From Trichobilharzia szidati (taxonomy: Eukaryota > Platyhelminthes > Trematoda > Strigeidida > Schistosomatidae), in assembly GCA_944472155.2 (NCBI GenBank), contig OX235279.1, forward strand, positions 57,695,564 through 57,759,563: DNA of 64,000 nt, in the 5' to 3' direction. Shown one piece after another: positions 21,216 through 34,500 of the stretch (position 1 is its first letter; each line of letters starts with the position of its first letter). Made by a program: the position numbers and the translations under genes. The notes below the pieces were generated by a model. The model did not search any database, was not told the origin of the DNA, and saw nothing but the letters and a program-made list of their open reading frames with translations.

Positions 21216-22272
21216 CAAGTTTAATGCTTATATCAAGACTTGTAATCTCACTGTAAGTAAATTTCATTTCAGTCAATAATCAAGGAACTTTTGAGTTAAC
21301 AGGAAGCTTTTTATGTAACACCTATGAGGCACACTCATTATGTGAGAGCCGAAGTAAGTGGCGTGGGATGAAAACCCTGGACTCATTGATTGGAAGTATT
21401 TTTCTTCACATTATTTCTCAAATAGAACACGTAGTCTGAAAACGAGCAGTTTCCACAGTGGTGGGTATTTAACAATTTCAATAAATTTAGACATTCTCAT
21501 CACCGACAAGGGATACACAGCTAACACTTGATGAACAGTCCTACCTTCTTTATTTTTGATGAGTTTTTACCAATGACTAACTTCACATTCAGAGTATTCT
21601 GACAATTGACTAATAGATTAAGTTTGAATTGTCTCCACAGCAATTATATCATGAATTTACAATTGTGATTACATAAGTGTTTGACAGATAAACCCTATTA
21701 TGCATCAAAGACTGTTACAACAACTACTACAACTAATATCTGTTGCCTGTACTATGTAAACTAAACTTGTCACTGTTAACATCATTTAGGGGGTAAAAAT
21801 TGTTTTTCAGTTAGGTATATTTATCTACAGTTTTCCTCGCCTTCTACTACTCCTTTTTTTCTATACTCTTTTACAACCTTTTTCATTTCCTTCACAAGCA
21901 ACTTAGCCAATGAACCAGCATACTTTACCACTCATCACATTAACAGTGGAAAAAATGGTTGAACTTTAAGAAAAAACCAAACATAGCAATCAGACGATAT
22001 CAAAATGCACACAATAGTATTCTTTGTAAATATATATGTATTTGTCGCGTTGCATAGTGAAGTATTACAATTACACGGATTATCTCTTCATCAAATAATA
22101 AAAATTAACAACTGCATATGTTGTGTGTAGCCAAAAATTAAACAAGTGAAAGCAGAAATCACAACAAAAACAAAATCACTGATAATAGAGAAACATAATA
22201 ATAACTAAAAACACGAGGAAAGACATAAAATTGTAATATATTTAGTTCCGTTTTTATAAATAAAATTACTAA

Positions 22273-22509
22273 TTAACTACAATTAAGAGAAAGAGGTTCA
22301 GGAGTAGTGGGTTGGGGACCAATTCCACCAGCCAGTTGGTAAGTTAATACACAAACTGTTGCCGCTAACCAGTCAGTTGCTTCATGTGTATAAGACTCGG
22401 CATAAACACGTACAGCATTTTCAGTGCCTGAAGGACGAACGAACGCCCGTGATATCCCAATTTTACCAAGTGATTTATCCACCTGTTTAACAGCTTCATC
22501 GATAGCGAC
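22273..22509 (-). CDS. PGM3: AGM1 exon 7 (phosphate-binding loop)
   Basis: Acceptor CCCCATAG|GTC, 78 codons plus TAA, with [20 protein letters not shown] and [11 protein letters not shown] at the C-terminus. Confidence 0.96.
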   Translation of the reverse strand, partial: VAIDEAVKQVDKSLGKIGISRAFVRPSGTENAVRVYAESYTHEATDWLAATVCVLTYQLAGGIGPQPTTPEPLSLNCS

Positions 22510-25500
22510 CTATGGGGAATAGTGAACATACCGACTAATTAGTTAAATTAAAGTCAAAATATTACATGCAATAACAACCAGAGCAGGAGACACTGAGAAA
22601 GATACATTGGATAGAAAAAAGAGAAAAAGGACTACAGTTGAAAACAATCAGCGCTCTTAAACTCTGTCGGATTTCGACTGAAATAACAATCAACATATAA
22701 ACTGCTTTTATTCTTTTATGAATCCTGATCTGTAAATATTGGGTGCTGACAGGAATGTAAACATATGTAAAAGTTACATTTGCGATATTTGCCAAACGAA
22801 ACGTTACACTTTTTGTTTCAATACCGCCAACATTTTTAAAACAGTAATTTTTTCACATCTATGACAAACATAAGAAAAATGTTTAGAGTTCTCATAACCA
22901 GACAACATTACAGGCCAAGATATGAATACCCACCGGCCGTTCTACTCATTTGGAGCCGAACACATCGGCGTTGTACTCACTTTGAATCAGCTCAAAGGAC
23001 TGAATCAGTTCCAACCACCCGGATTCTGTCTAGCTGCTTGGACGAAATGGTATCACGTTAAATCAACTTTGCAATCTGCAAGTTAATTTGCATATATATA
23101 TATATATATATTTCTTGATCGTCATTTAGGGTACTAAGCAAATCACATGTTGCGATCTGAATAACTTCGGTGGAATTTCACCACTCGAACAGTGTAAACT
23201 GCATGTTGCAAATGCAATTGCTAGTGACAGCACTGTAAATGTCACTTTAATAAATAAAAATGATACCGTAAATCATGTCATAAAAAGTTGACTCAACTAA
23301 AATTGAAAAAATGAAGTGTAACAATATTATTATCACACCCAACAGTCGCGATAAAAATGTATGTGAGTCATTTGAGCAATTAGTTTAAAAGTGTTTTACA
23401 TTGCTTGACTTTACTGTTGACATGAAAATGTTCAAATAACATCATAAAATAAACATAGAGTGTTGTGTTTAATGATATTGGAAGTATAGTTAATGTCAAG
23501 GTCACACTGGTTTCACAACAGATTATTACCATTGTTATTATAATTATGAAAACGATTTAAATTACGATCACTCAAAAAACTCAGCCTATATGCTCAGATT
23601 TGTATTTGTATTGCATTGCCAAAATAAGTTAAATTTCCGTCAATTACATACATGTCATAAAATGAGGATATAGGACGTGAAAGTTAAGGACAGGATCAAA
23701 GCAATGAGTAACAAAATGACCACCTCGGTATGACTGCATGGATTGCTAACATACCTCAAGAGGCTATAAAGTTACATAGATTGAGATGGCTAGGTCATGT
23801 GCTGCGCATGCCTAACCATCGCCTCCCCCGACGGGCATTACTAGCTGATATAGGTGCAGGTTGGAAAAGAGTAAGTGGTGACCAAACAAAAACATGGCAT
23901 CAATCCATGAAATCCCTGACAGTTAAACTGAGTCAGGTAGGGAGATGCAGACTTCCGGGTTGGGGCCCTCGGGACTCTAAGAATCAATGGCCGGAGACAA
24001 TAGGTGACATGGGCCAAAATCGTTGTCAATGGCGCAGATGTATTCAGTCTCTGTAATCTTTCACATTCCTTTCTACCATTATTCATTCTATTTCACTCTT
24101 ATACTTGTCGAAACTCTATTGATTCTCTTCACTCATTTTCTTGTCTACCTTTGTGTGCTATTTGGAACGTGGCAACTCGAACTGCTGCACTTCGGTGCCA
24201 AGTTCTATGTTGAATCCAGCAGCAGCAGCAGCTAACATACCTTCGTTTGCTTTCCCTTTAAAGGTGGCTAGTTGTCGTGCAAGTTACTTCACAGACTATC
24301 TGGCTGTAACCATGCTTTTTGCTGCTGGTGACTTCAACCAGACTTCCAACCATTGCTAAATGTAATCGACGCTTTCTGACCACCAAACTTAGCGATCTCC
24401 ACTAAGCATTCTTCTATTTTATGCGTAAGAATTTTACACACTTTATAATACGCAATATCTGCTTCGAGTTACAAGCAATTAGCAAAACCTTAGTGAGGAA
24501 CTCTTTGAAGTAGTAAGCCTCTTGGCTCCTTATCTTCAAAAAGTCTCGTCAGGTCACTGATTTAATCCTAGAACTCAACCTAAATTACACATGAGCTGAA
24601 ATCCGTCAGTGCGTAGCCAGAAATAACGAAACGAAAGCGCTTCTCTAGTTAGGTGCTCATCACAGTCATAAAATTTTCCAGCCTAACAATACACAAACTG
24701 ATTTTAATAGAGATCCAGTTAAATAATGCAGTTACGACTCAACCACTTAATACAAAACAGATACCAGTCACAGTGACAGGGCTTTCAGGTAAGAACACAT
24801 GAAACGTACTGTTCTACATGAAAAGCTATTCGGACAACCTCACTGGGATCTTGTATGTATTCTCTGAGATCCAGCATACTTCAAGGGTGAGGCTCCCAAG
24901 AGCTATAACCAGACTCGTATGCTATTCAATTTGGATCAGTATGCAAACGTTGAGGGTGGTAAGCTTAGAGACGAGATGAGTGTCAAAATAGATGTGTTAA
25001 ATAACACACTGGAGGCTAGCTTTCTGAAAACAGCCCAGGTAGAGTGTGATTTCAAACTATAACAAACAGCTGACAAGAATAAAGTTAGTAACAAACGTAA
25101 CGATGATTGAGATAAAATAGGATAGCTCATATATGAAAATACTGCTAAAAATGCAATGATAATGACCGACTATTTGATCGATTAAGTAAAGGGCGCGATG
25201 AATTTTTGTTCCATAACTTATTTGAAGGGTGAAACACTGTCTGGGCACCCGAAATGAAGCATATAGATATCTTAAGGTATCAGTCCCCAAGGTTTCGGCT
25301 TGAAGTCTGATGCACAAAGCAACAGAGCGAACTCAGGAACTTCGTTAACAAGGTTGTCAGTGAGCCAAACTGGCTTACACGCCGCTTATTGCTTTTGGAC
25401 TCTGGAGAATATCCGAGCCATAGAGTTGGGATCACTGTCTTTTTAAGTTCGTAGGTGAACTCCCCATTTTTCCCAGTTTGGTGATGAGCGCCGAACATTC

Positions 25501-28500
25501 ACAAATCTATGCAATTTATTTGTGAACATATACAATATAAGTTTGTCACATCGCTCAACAATATTTTTATATCTAGATATTTCGAGGTCATCAGCAAGAT
25601 ATCGTGAGCTTACTAGTTTATGCTGTTTAACACTCCAAGAAGATAACAATTTCAATGTCCCACTAATAAATGAAACTCTCAGAGGTAGATCGATTTCTCT
25701 ATAGCTACAAGCATATTTTACAGATAAGTGCAAACTGGAACAAAACTGATTTTTTTGAATTATTTGAAGTGATTCAACTATAAATAAGGTTCACAAAACA
25801 ACATGATCTGAAAACAATAACTAACTTGTAATTCAACTGGATTTGTGATAGATCTTTCATCCCATGTAACTTTAATAACATCACGCTTAGCAACAGTAAC
25901 TTTCAACTGTTTCGATGGTAAATCTTTATATATGGCAAACCAATTAACAAGTGACCAATTCAACCAGGCCAGAGTATATTCGACTAATAGGATATCAGCT
26001 ATAGCATCTCCAATTGATGTATTCGTTAAATCAACAAACGTTCGTAGTGGATTATTTACATTCAAATTTTCTACAAAGTTCAGAACTTTTGTAGAAAACA
26101 AGACTGTTCCGTGTCCATTTGCCTAATAAAAAAGTTGAGAAATAAATGCTCATAAATAAATGAGATATGAAGCGACAAAATACTTTATTTTTCAGAAAAA
26201 GACATCAAATTTAACGAAAATTATAAAAAAGGAAATCTTAAACCATGAGACTGATAACAGAAATATTAATGTAACTGATTATGAGGCTAATGAGATTCCT
26301 AACCCGTAAAACGATAATGCCCTTAAGACACCGCATTCGGACGATAAACAATCGACGTATGGGTACAGCTATCTACAGATGTCACCGAATGATGGTTGTA
26401 CTTAATACAAATTGGAATAAGTCAAAAACAAATTGTCAGATTCTAATACGATGGTTTAAAAGCAACTTGTCGATCTAAGACAAGACAAACCCGAGTTTTA
26501 ATAAGAAGGAAGATGTGGATGAGTATTCAACATTCGCAAAATAGGACGAATAAACTGTCCGAGGCATTTCGATTTCAACAGCTCTCTGAATGATGTTTGT
26601 AATCGACAGAAACAAGCTTATGCGAAAGCATTCCAAACACAGGATACAGCATTACTGTAAAGTGGTCGAAGACACTACATCTGACATCTGGACACTAAGA
26701 CAGAGATAAAAGAAAGGAAAAGGAACAGAAGTAACACGACTGAGCTCTTAGAGTGCTAAAGGACTGAATAAATACCGACAAGGAGAAATAAGATATATAT
26801 CCGGCGTTTCTGAATAATAACATCCGGAGAAACTAGCTAGAGATTTTCGCCGTCACATAACCCTCTGGATAATCTATAGACGTACGCGACTTAAATTGAT
26901 ATTTATCGTCCTATCCCAATTCGGCCTGCCTTAGTTCTCTTTCAACTTATTTCTACTTTCACTGTGTAGTAGTAGTTGGAGTACATGATGAACAAGCATG
27001 TATAACACAAATGCCAGTCACCGAAGGTGACAGCAATTTACAATGTTAACTGAGTTACCTATGTTGTCAAACTTTCACACTAATTACGTGACGATTCAAC
27101 CGAAATCAAACAGACCAATGAACTCACAGAAAGTTTCCTGACCTTAACAGCAAAGTTTTAAAGCCATATAGTAGGACAGGACAAACCGCCGAACAGTTTT
27201 TCCGACACTAAGCGGGGAATCGAATAGCTTACCAGCTCTGTGAGTTATGCTAGTTAGTGAGGGCTGTGCTCTTTAACTTTCACACCTCACCACTTCTTAT
27301 CACTAATGTGAAATTCAATGTCAGTTTGCATCTAACAAACTTCGTAGTTTAGTGTGCTCTCAGCTTGTAGACGCCTAAAAATACTAGAAACCACTGATAA
27401 TTTCTTAGCTATCTCAGAGTCAACAGACTGCTGATCATACCAAAACTAGCAAAGTTATCCTTTCCCGATAATGACTTGTCCACTTCAAACCCAGTACATA
27501 CCAACACAGTCTCGAAAAGTACGGAACTCCACAATTCCCAACATTCCTGAACAAGCTGAGTATGACTAGTCCTCTGGTTTGTAATATTGCCCAAAATTAA
27601 TATGCTGGGTACATGAGATACTTCAAGGGGAAATCAGCTTCCCAAAAATGACTAGTATCAAAAGACTGAACCTAATATTTATCTACTCCATTCATTTTGC
27701 TCTACCTACCAAGTTTCCCTACTTTAACTCTGTAATCATCTCTAACTATCTTGGCCAGCAAAACACCATTCAAAGTTGGGAAAAATAACTCTGCCAGCTA
27801 TACAATGGGTTTTTCAATACCTGAATTCGGTTAATAAACCATGTGTTTAATAAGTCTTCGGCTGGAGATTTCCGTTTCACAATTGGATTTATCTAACTGC
27901 CCAAATTAAAAATTGGATGCCGTTTTGTAATCTATGCTAATTACAGTTCGAACAAAGTGATCAAGCTGATTGGCTTGATGTTAACAAAAAGACGCTCAAA
28001 TACAGTTACATTAATAGGTGATTTCAATGCTTACTTAGGAAAGCTGAGACAGATGAGAGGACATATTAGAGGTACTATAGTGTCTCATACCAAGAAACAA
28101 ACAATGTTGATCATCGCTTACAATTTTGTCTAGATAACAATTTTCTCTTGGCCAACACTAACTTCAAGTGATTAGAGAAGCTTTATTTAACCTGGTAACC
28201 GCAAACCTGAGTCTGTAGCAGTAACTAATAAAAAGGATACTGCTTTACGGTTGATTAACACTTTCATAATAGATGAAATGGAATTTCAGAGGAAAACCTA
28301 AGTATTTAAGTGGTAGTACATACTCAGTGCAAACCACTTTAAACTCATACTCTTTTCAGAATGAAAAATTACTTTAACCACAGGAATCGAGTAGAATGTT
28401 AGAGAAGTTTGGGAACAGAGCGCTGCAGCTGTCAAGTAGGGGATTACTATTATATATCATCACACAGAGACACTATTCAATTTGTAACAATCATTACAGT

Positions 28501-31500
28501 AATAATCAGTTGTGTCAGGAATTTTATTAGTTATACTTCATAAACATTACAAAACAAGTGAAAAACTGATTCGCGAAGAGCAAGTTAGGTTTCGTCTAGA
28601 TAGTGCCTGCATAGCTTTCTTAGTGCCCTAAAAACCCGATACAGTGGTAAGATCGGGAAATGTAATATATTTGATCTTCAAAGCCTTAGCGTCAAAAGTT
28701 TTCGCTACACATAGACACGGTGCTCTATCTGCTGTCAAACCTCAGCAGACAGAAATTCACATATTAATGACGATAATGTAGTAGTAAGATTCCTAATCAA
28801 AAATCGGATGTCACAACGGCGTGTTGGTGCGCTGTTTTTCTGGTTAATAAAAATCTTATTTACAGGAATTCGTTGTCTGAAGTTGTTTGAACATGGCCAT
28901 TGCATTTGGTGACAACATTATCTGAGCATCTCAAAAAGCTGACGACATGAAAAAGAACAGATAGCTTCAGAAGCCCTAAGATTAACAACACAGAAAAGCA
29001 AACTTGATCAACCCATGTCGCATCATAGACACATGACGAATACTTGAGTGGGGTTAGCAACTATTAGAGAAGCATAACACCATAGGCGGGTTTTATGACA
29101 TCATGCATATGACTAACCTCGCATAGTTTACTAGTTTTCTAGCCGATCCCAAGCCTGGAAACAGAGAGTGGTGGGCGTAGGGCCAGCCACCCTACACCAC
29201 AAAACCAATCAAACTACTACAGAGACTTCAAAGCATATTGAAAAAGACGCATTGAAAATACTAAAAGTACAAAGAACAAACTAATCCTTTCTGGAATTGG
29301 AAAAGCGAAATGATACAGCCTGGTGAATGCAATCGGGAAGCCAGTCAGACAGCCAATGTCTTCTGTCGATAAAAACAAAAGTAAGAATGGGGACGTGAAA
29401 TGTTCGTACAATGTATGAAGCTGGGAAGGCTCTCCAGCTAGTCAAAGAAATGACAAGATACTGTATAGAACTGATCGGAATTTGCGAGAGCAGATGAGAT
29501 GGATGTGGACTATCAGAATTGTCAACTGGGGAGTCAGTAATCTACTCCGGTCAATCAGACAACAATCACGAGCACACTGAGGCAATGAGTGGCTATCATG
29601 ATATTACGAATAGCGGCCAAAGCTCTAATGCAGTGGGAACCAATCTCCTCCTCCAGGATCATGACATCAAGATCCAACTCAAAAAGAAGGAAGGAAGAAA
29701 GGAAGGTCACAATTGTCCAAGGCTACACACAATCCTGCAAACAACCTGGGACAAGAGAAGAAGGAAGATTTCTATAGACAACTGCAAACAGTAATGGACA
29801 ACATCCCAAATGCCGACATCAAAACCCTTACCGATGATACGAATGACAACCAAACTGAGAGCAGACAACACAGGAAGAGAATCCATCATGTATTGAGAGG
29901 CTCTCGACAGAATGGACAACAATGGAGAACTCTTCGCTGACTTCTGACCCTTCAGAGATTTGGTGATCGGCGACAGCGTGTACAAACACAATGATATACA
30001 CAAGGCCAGCGACATGGATTTCGCCGGACGGACACACCACAAACCAGATTGACTCCATTTCAATCTCAAAGAAGTACATATACGGTCTGCTGGACACAAA
30101 GTCGAGGAGGCGACCAGATGTGGGCGCAGATCACTACCTGGTGCAAGGCAAAGCCTTTAAAGACAACTGGAGACAGGCCACAATTCAGGTTCAACACTCA
30201 GAAACTGAAGGAGGAAACCACAAAAGACACGTTCACTGCAGATATCACATCAAAGTTGGAGACACTACGTGGCATCACTGAGGAAACCTGTGTGGGAAAA
30301 CTTTCTGAAAGTGGTGTTCAAGGAACCGTGTACAACTGTTCTAGGAAGAGAGAAGAGGCAAGACAAGGAATGACTGTCGACATATACCTGGAAGCTGATA
30401 GAAGAGAAGAGGATGGTGAAACAGAACATGACTCAATGCAAAGATGGACAACAGAAGGAGAACTGAGTTCAGTGTACAAAGTACTGAATAAAGAAGTGAA
30501 GAAGAGTGCTGGGAAAGACAAAAGACAATGCTACGACACACTGGCTGGCAGCAGAAGCAGAACAGGCAGGCCGCAGGTAAAAGAGACCTCAGAACACTAT
30601 ATCAGATGACCAGGCTGCTCGCTATCCGGAAAGAGAGCAACCCAGATGACGAAACCAACAAAAGATCTTCCAGGGAACCTAATCACCAAGGAGGAGAAAC
30701 AAATAAAACGATGGGCTGATAACTTTTAAGGACTCTTGGATCGACCATCACCTGCAACTCGCCCAGAAATACACCACCAACAACAACATGCACAGAACTG
30801 CCGGCCAGTGGACACCAATCGCCCAACGAAAACAGAAATCCTGAGTGGGATCAAGCTACTGAAGTCCGGTCAGGAAGGCAGCAGGCCCATAAGGAATTCC
30901 CCCCGAAACCCTGAAAACAGACCCAGCGGCAGCCGCAGATGTGCTAACGCCATTACTGAAAAAGGTTTGGGTGGAAGGAAAGTTGCCCGCCGATTGGAAG
31001 AAAGGCTAGCTGCTTTGTCAAGCTACCAAAGAAGGGCGACTCAGGCCCCAATCTGCAAGAACTGGTGTGGAATAATGCTCTTGTCTCCGTCAGGTAAAAT
31101 ACTGACTCGCGTAATCCTGAGTAGAATGAAAGATGCAATGGATGCACAACTCCTACAGGCCAGGACAAGATGGATTCGGGAATTGAAAATCATATGCCAA
31201 CCGAAATGCAACTCTGAGCATCATCATTACAGAAAAATGCATGGAATGGCAGTCAAATAACTACCTCAACTTCATCGACTCTGAATAGGCCATCGACAGC
31301 GTTGACCAAGAGGTAATCTTTATCAGCTTCGTTCAACAGCTATATGACAATGCCACGTGTCAGTCATGTGGTCCAAAACGGACAACTCAGCTAAGCCTTT
31401 GAAGTGAGTACAGGAGCAAGACCAGCTGGCTGCCTATTATCACCAAAGATATTGTTAATTATGATGAACTGGATTATGCAACAGACTGTGCGTGGGGAGT

Positions 31501-34500
31501 GCGAAGACAGGAATACGTTGCACTGACCGATGAGAAGAATCTAGAAGATCTGAACTTCCCGTGTGGATGATATATGTCTGATGTCACACAAACTCGAAGA
31601 CTTGTGGGCAACCAACCAACAATTTGGCTGAAGAGGCTGGCAGTGAAGACAGAACTCCGAGTGAACACAGAGAAGACAAAGGCGATGAAGATAATCAACC
31701 CACAGCAACACCAACAACAACCAGCACCAATCAACATCAACGGGAGAGGTGTGACAGAGGTCACTTCCCTCACTTATCTAGGAAGCATCGTTTCAACCAC
31801 AGGCAGTCGGAATGGATGAAGATGTCAAGGCCAGCCAGAGTCGGAAGGGCAAGATACACCTTCGTCAACCTGAAGAGTCTCAAACGAGGACGAAACGTCT
31901 GTCCAGCACTACTAGCTTTTCCAATGGTTGTCTAGCCGATTCCAGCTCATGATGAGGCCACGCAACCAACCAAATCAAATCCCTTCAAACCAACACTTGT
32001 AAATGTGAAATCACTTTGGTAATCTCCCGCACTCAGCATGAACAACAAGACTCGGATTTCCAACACAAATGTGAAGTGAGTTACTTCTGTTATATGGGTC
32101 AGAGACTTGGCGTGACACGAAAAGCATTCACAACAGCTTGCAGACTTTTATCAACAGTTGCCTTCGCTCTAAATTGAAGATCGAATGACCAACCAGAAAG
32201 GATTAACAACAAGAAACTATGGGAACAAACTAACCTAAGGTTCAACAAATATGTAACAGAAAATGGAGATGAATTGGGCATATGCTGAGTAGTCCGTCAA
32301 ATGACATCGTGCTCAATGCAGGCCATTGCTCGAGTGGAATCCGAATCAGAAATGGCGCTTGGGTAGTCGTAGGGTGACAGCGAAGATCGTGCGGAGAGGA
32401 AATGAGAGACTACGGGCAATTGTGTTTCAGCTGAGAAGGATAGCAGAAAACAGAACAGAGTGGAGATGTGTTGTTGAAGCCCTACGTTCCACTTGGAATC
32501 TAAGGAACCAATAATAATAAAATAAATGTATATGACTGGATCCAAACGTCATCAGATATGGTTCGGAATCGGAAATCAACCGCAATCATGATGCACCATC
32601 CTTCCTTCTACTGCCTAAAGTATTACAATGTGATGAATATTACCTCGAAATTACTTAATGAGAACACCAACTTCATCGCCATTTTTCTCCAAGTATGTCT
32701 ATCTCCCCGTATTTTTTTATTTTTTCTACCAATTCGAAAGCATATTTCTTGGTGCCTACGTTGCATGAAGGTAATAATAATAATGCTCAGTAACTAAGTA
32801 AAACATATGGAAAACTTTTTAATGACGATTAAAACTGAAAGGAGAAACTAGATTACAGTGTCATTTGGAACTGAACCGAGAGACTGAATTGTTAGCAGGG
32901 TGTTTAGTTGACAATTTTAGGTCACTGTACGAAGCCTAGCGAAACTAAGGTCTTTGTTTCATACTCAACTATCACCTCACCAACTCAGCAATTTTTCAGT
33001 TTACTTATATTATCATATTTTTATACTTCAGACCCCTGAAAGTATGTCTTACTCTTAATCCACTTACCAGCATTGCGTTCTGAATTGAGCAGTGTTAGAA
33101 CAGAGAATCGTGCTTAATGCACTTTTTTAATAGAGGTTGCCTGAATGGTCAGGCACGGTATTTTCTACTATATTGCCCATACACGAGTTTCTAACTTTAG
33201 ATGCGATTCTCTTCCTGTCTTAGGTTCTTCTTACTCTTCGTATTCCCCACATTCAACGATTATTATTGCATAACTCTTAAGTTTCATGTTTTACTTGACA
33301 CAAACACCAGTGAACAAACTTACTTCAAAATAAATTCCAAAATCATAATTTTGTGCAGCATAATGTAAATGCTTGACACCAGTCGGTACACAGACTACTG
33401 ATACATTGAGTTGTTCAGTTAAATAACGAGTAGACGCAGAATTGGCATAAGCTGTTTGAACTACTCCAATAGTTAAATCATGTTCAGAAGAAACTGACTT
33501 TAAGACTTTGACTAGAAAATGAGCAAACAGACATGATATACGATCACCATCTAGAAGTTCAACTGATTGAGAACAAACACCTACTGCATGTGATTCATCA
33601 TTACCACCTTCACAAATCTTAGCGTCTTCTGACGACAGTGTGCAGTTGGTAAGAACTGGTCGAAAATAAATCAGTCTGTCAGCATCTCCATCAATTGTTG
33701 CCCATCGATCAGGATACATGATAGATTCTTTTTGAGGTGGAGTTAATTTCGGTGTATGCATTGTAATCTAAAAAAAATAAATGAAGCAAATCTCAATGCC
33801 AAATTTCAAGTATTTTCCTGTTGTAAATCAAAGCCAATGAAGATACAGGAGAAAAATATATTGTGAAACCTGACAAAAAATTTCATCGGCTGCACTCAGT
33901 AGTATATATTTCACAAAAAACAATTACGATAATAATCAGAACAAAAGAAGAGAGACAAGAGTTGCAGTGAAGACCGAGAGTGTAAGATGAGACAATACCC
34001 AATATAGGGCAAGGATGTAACTACACCAGAACTACTGATTTTAAAACCAAAGAATTTAAATTCTCAAATACTGATACACACCGTCAGTGGTTATGAGTTT
34101 TGAACGAGCTAGAGAAATGTGATTTTCATTCGTCAGTATTCACAAGACTGCTGAAACTGTTGTTGACGGATTCTAGATGACTTACCTTAAAACACATTGC
34201 AGTGATACAGATGTTACTTGTGTTTTATTCTCATTTTGAATGCAACCTCATGCTTCAGCCATCACACCAACCTTTCCGGGCTTTTTTTCTTTTATGACGT
34301 CTTATGCTTTTTTGGCTGTAATAATCTGATTTCCTTATTTTCTGTTTTGTAAATTTATAGTTAATGAGCGTAGTTGTGGCGTAGGCAAATTGGATTGGAC
34401 TGTACTGAATTTTCAGAGTAGAACTTTGCATTCAAGTGCAGTAATTATTTTAGAATGTATAGTGGTAATACCTACCCATTTCCACAATTATGGCACTAGT

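Larger units (their letters stand above)
20703..22272 (-). other. Interval between AGM1 and the CISD3-like gene
   Basis: Contains the AGM1 3' UTR and any upstream region of the CISD3-like gene. A dispersed repeat sits at 21080-21215. No other gene is seen. Confidence 0.6.
22510..25825 (-). other. AGM1 intron 6
   Basis: 3316 nt. Holds a family A LINE fragment at 23757-24230, a (TA)n run at 23092-23111 and open stretches on the minus strand at 25443-25733 and 25280-25498 that I do not recognise. The latter could be remnants of an unidentified repeat. Confidence 0.85.
26123..33323 (-). other. AGM1 intron 5
   Basis: 7201 nt, the longest intron. Holds a decayed LINE (about 27880-28640) and a long family B LINE (29225-32520), both opposite to the gene. 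26123-27880 shows nothing recognisable. Confidence 0.85.

Noticed and set aside
25280..25733. Two overlapping minus-strand frames in AGM1 intron 6
   Set aside because: Open but without a known domain, and not needed for the AGM1 protein, which is complete without them. May be a repeat remnant.
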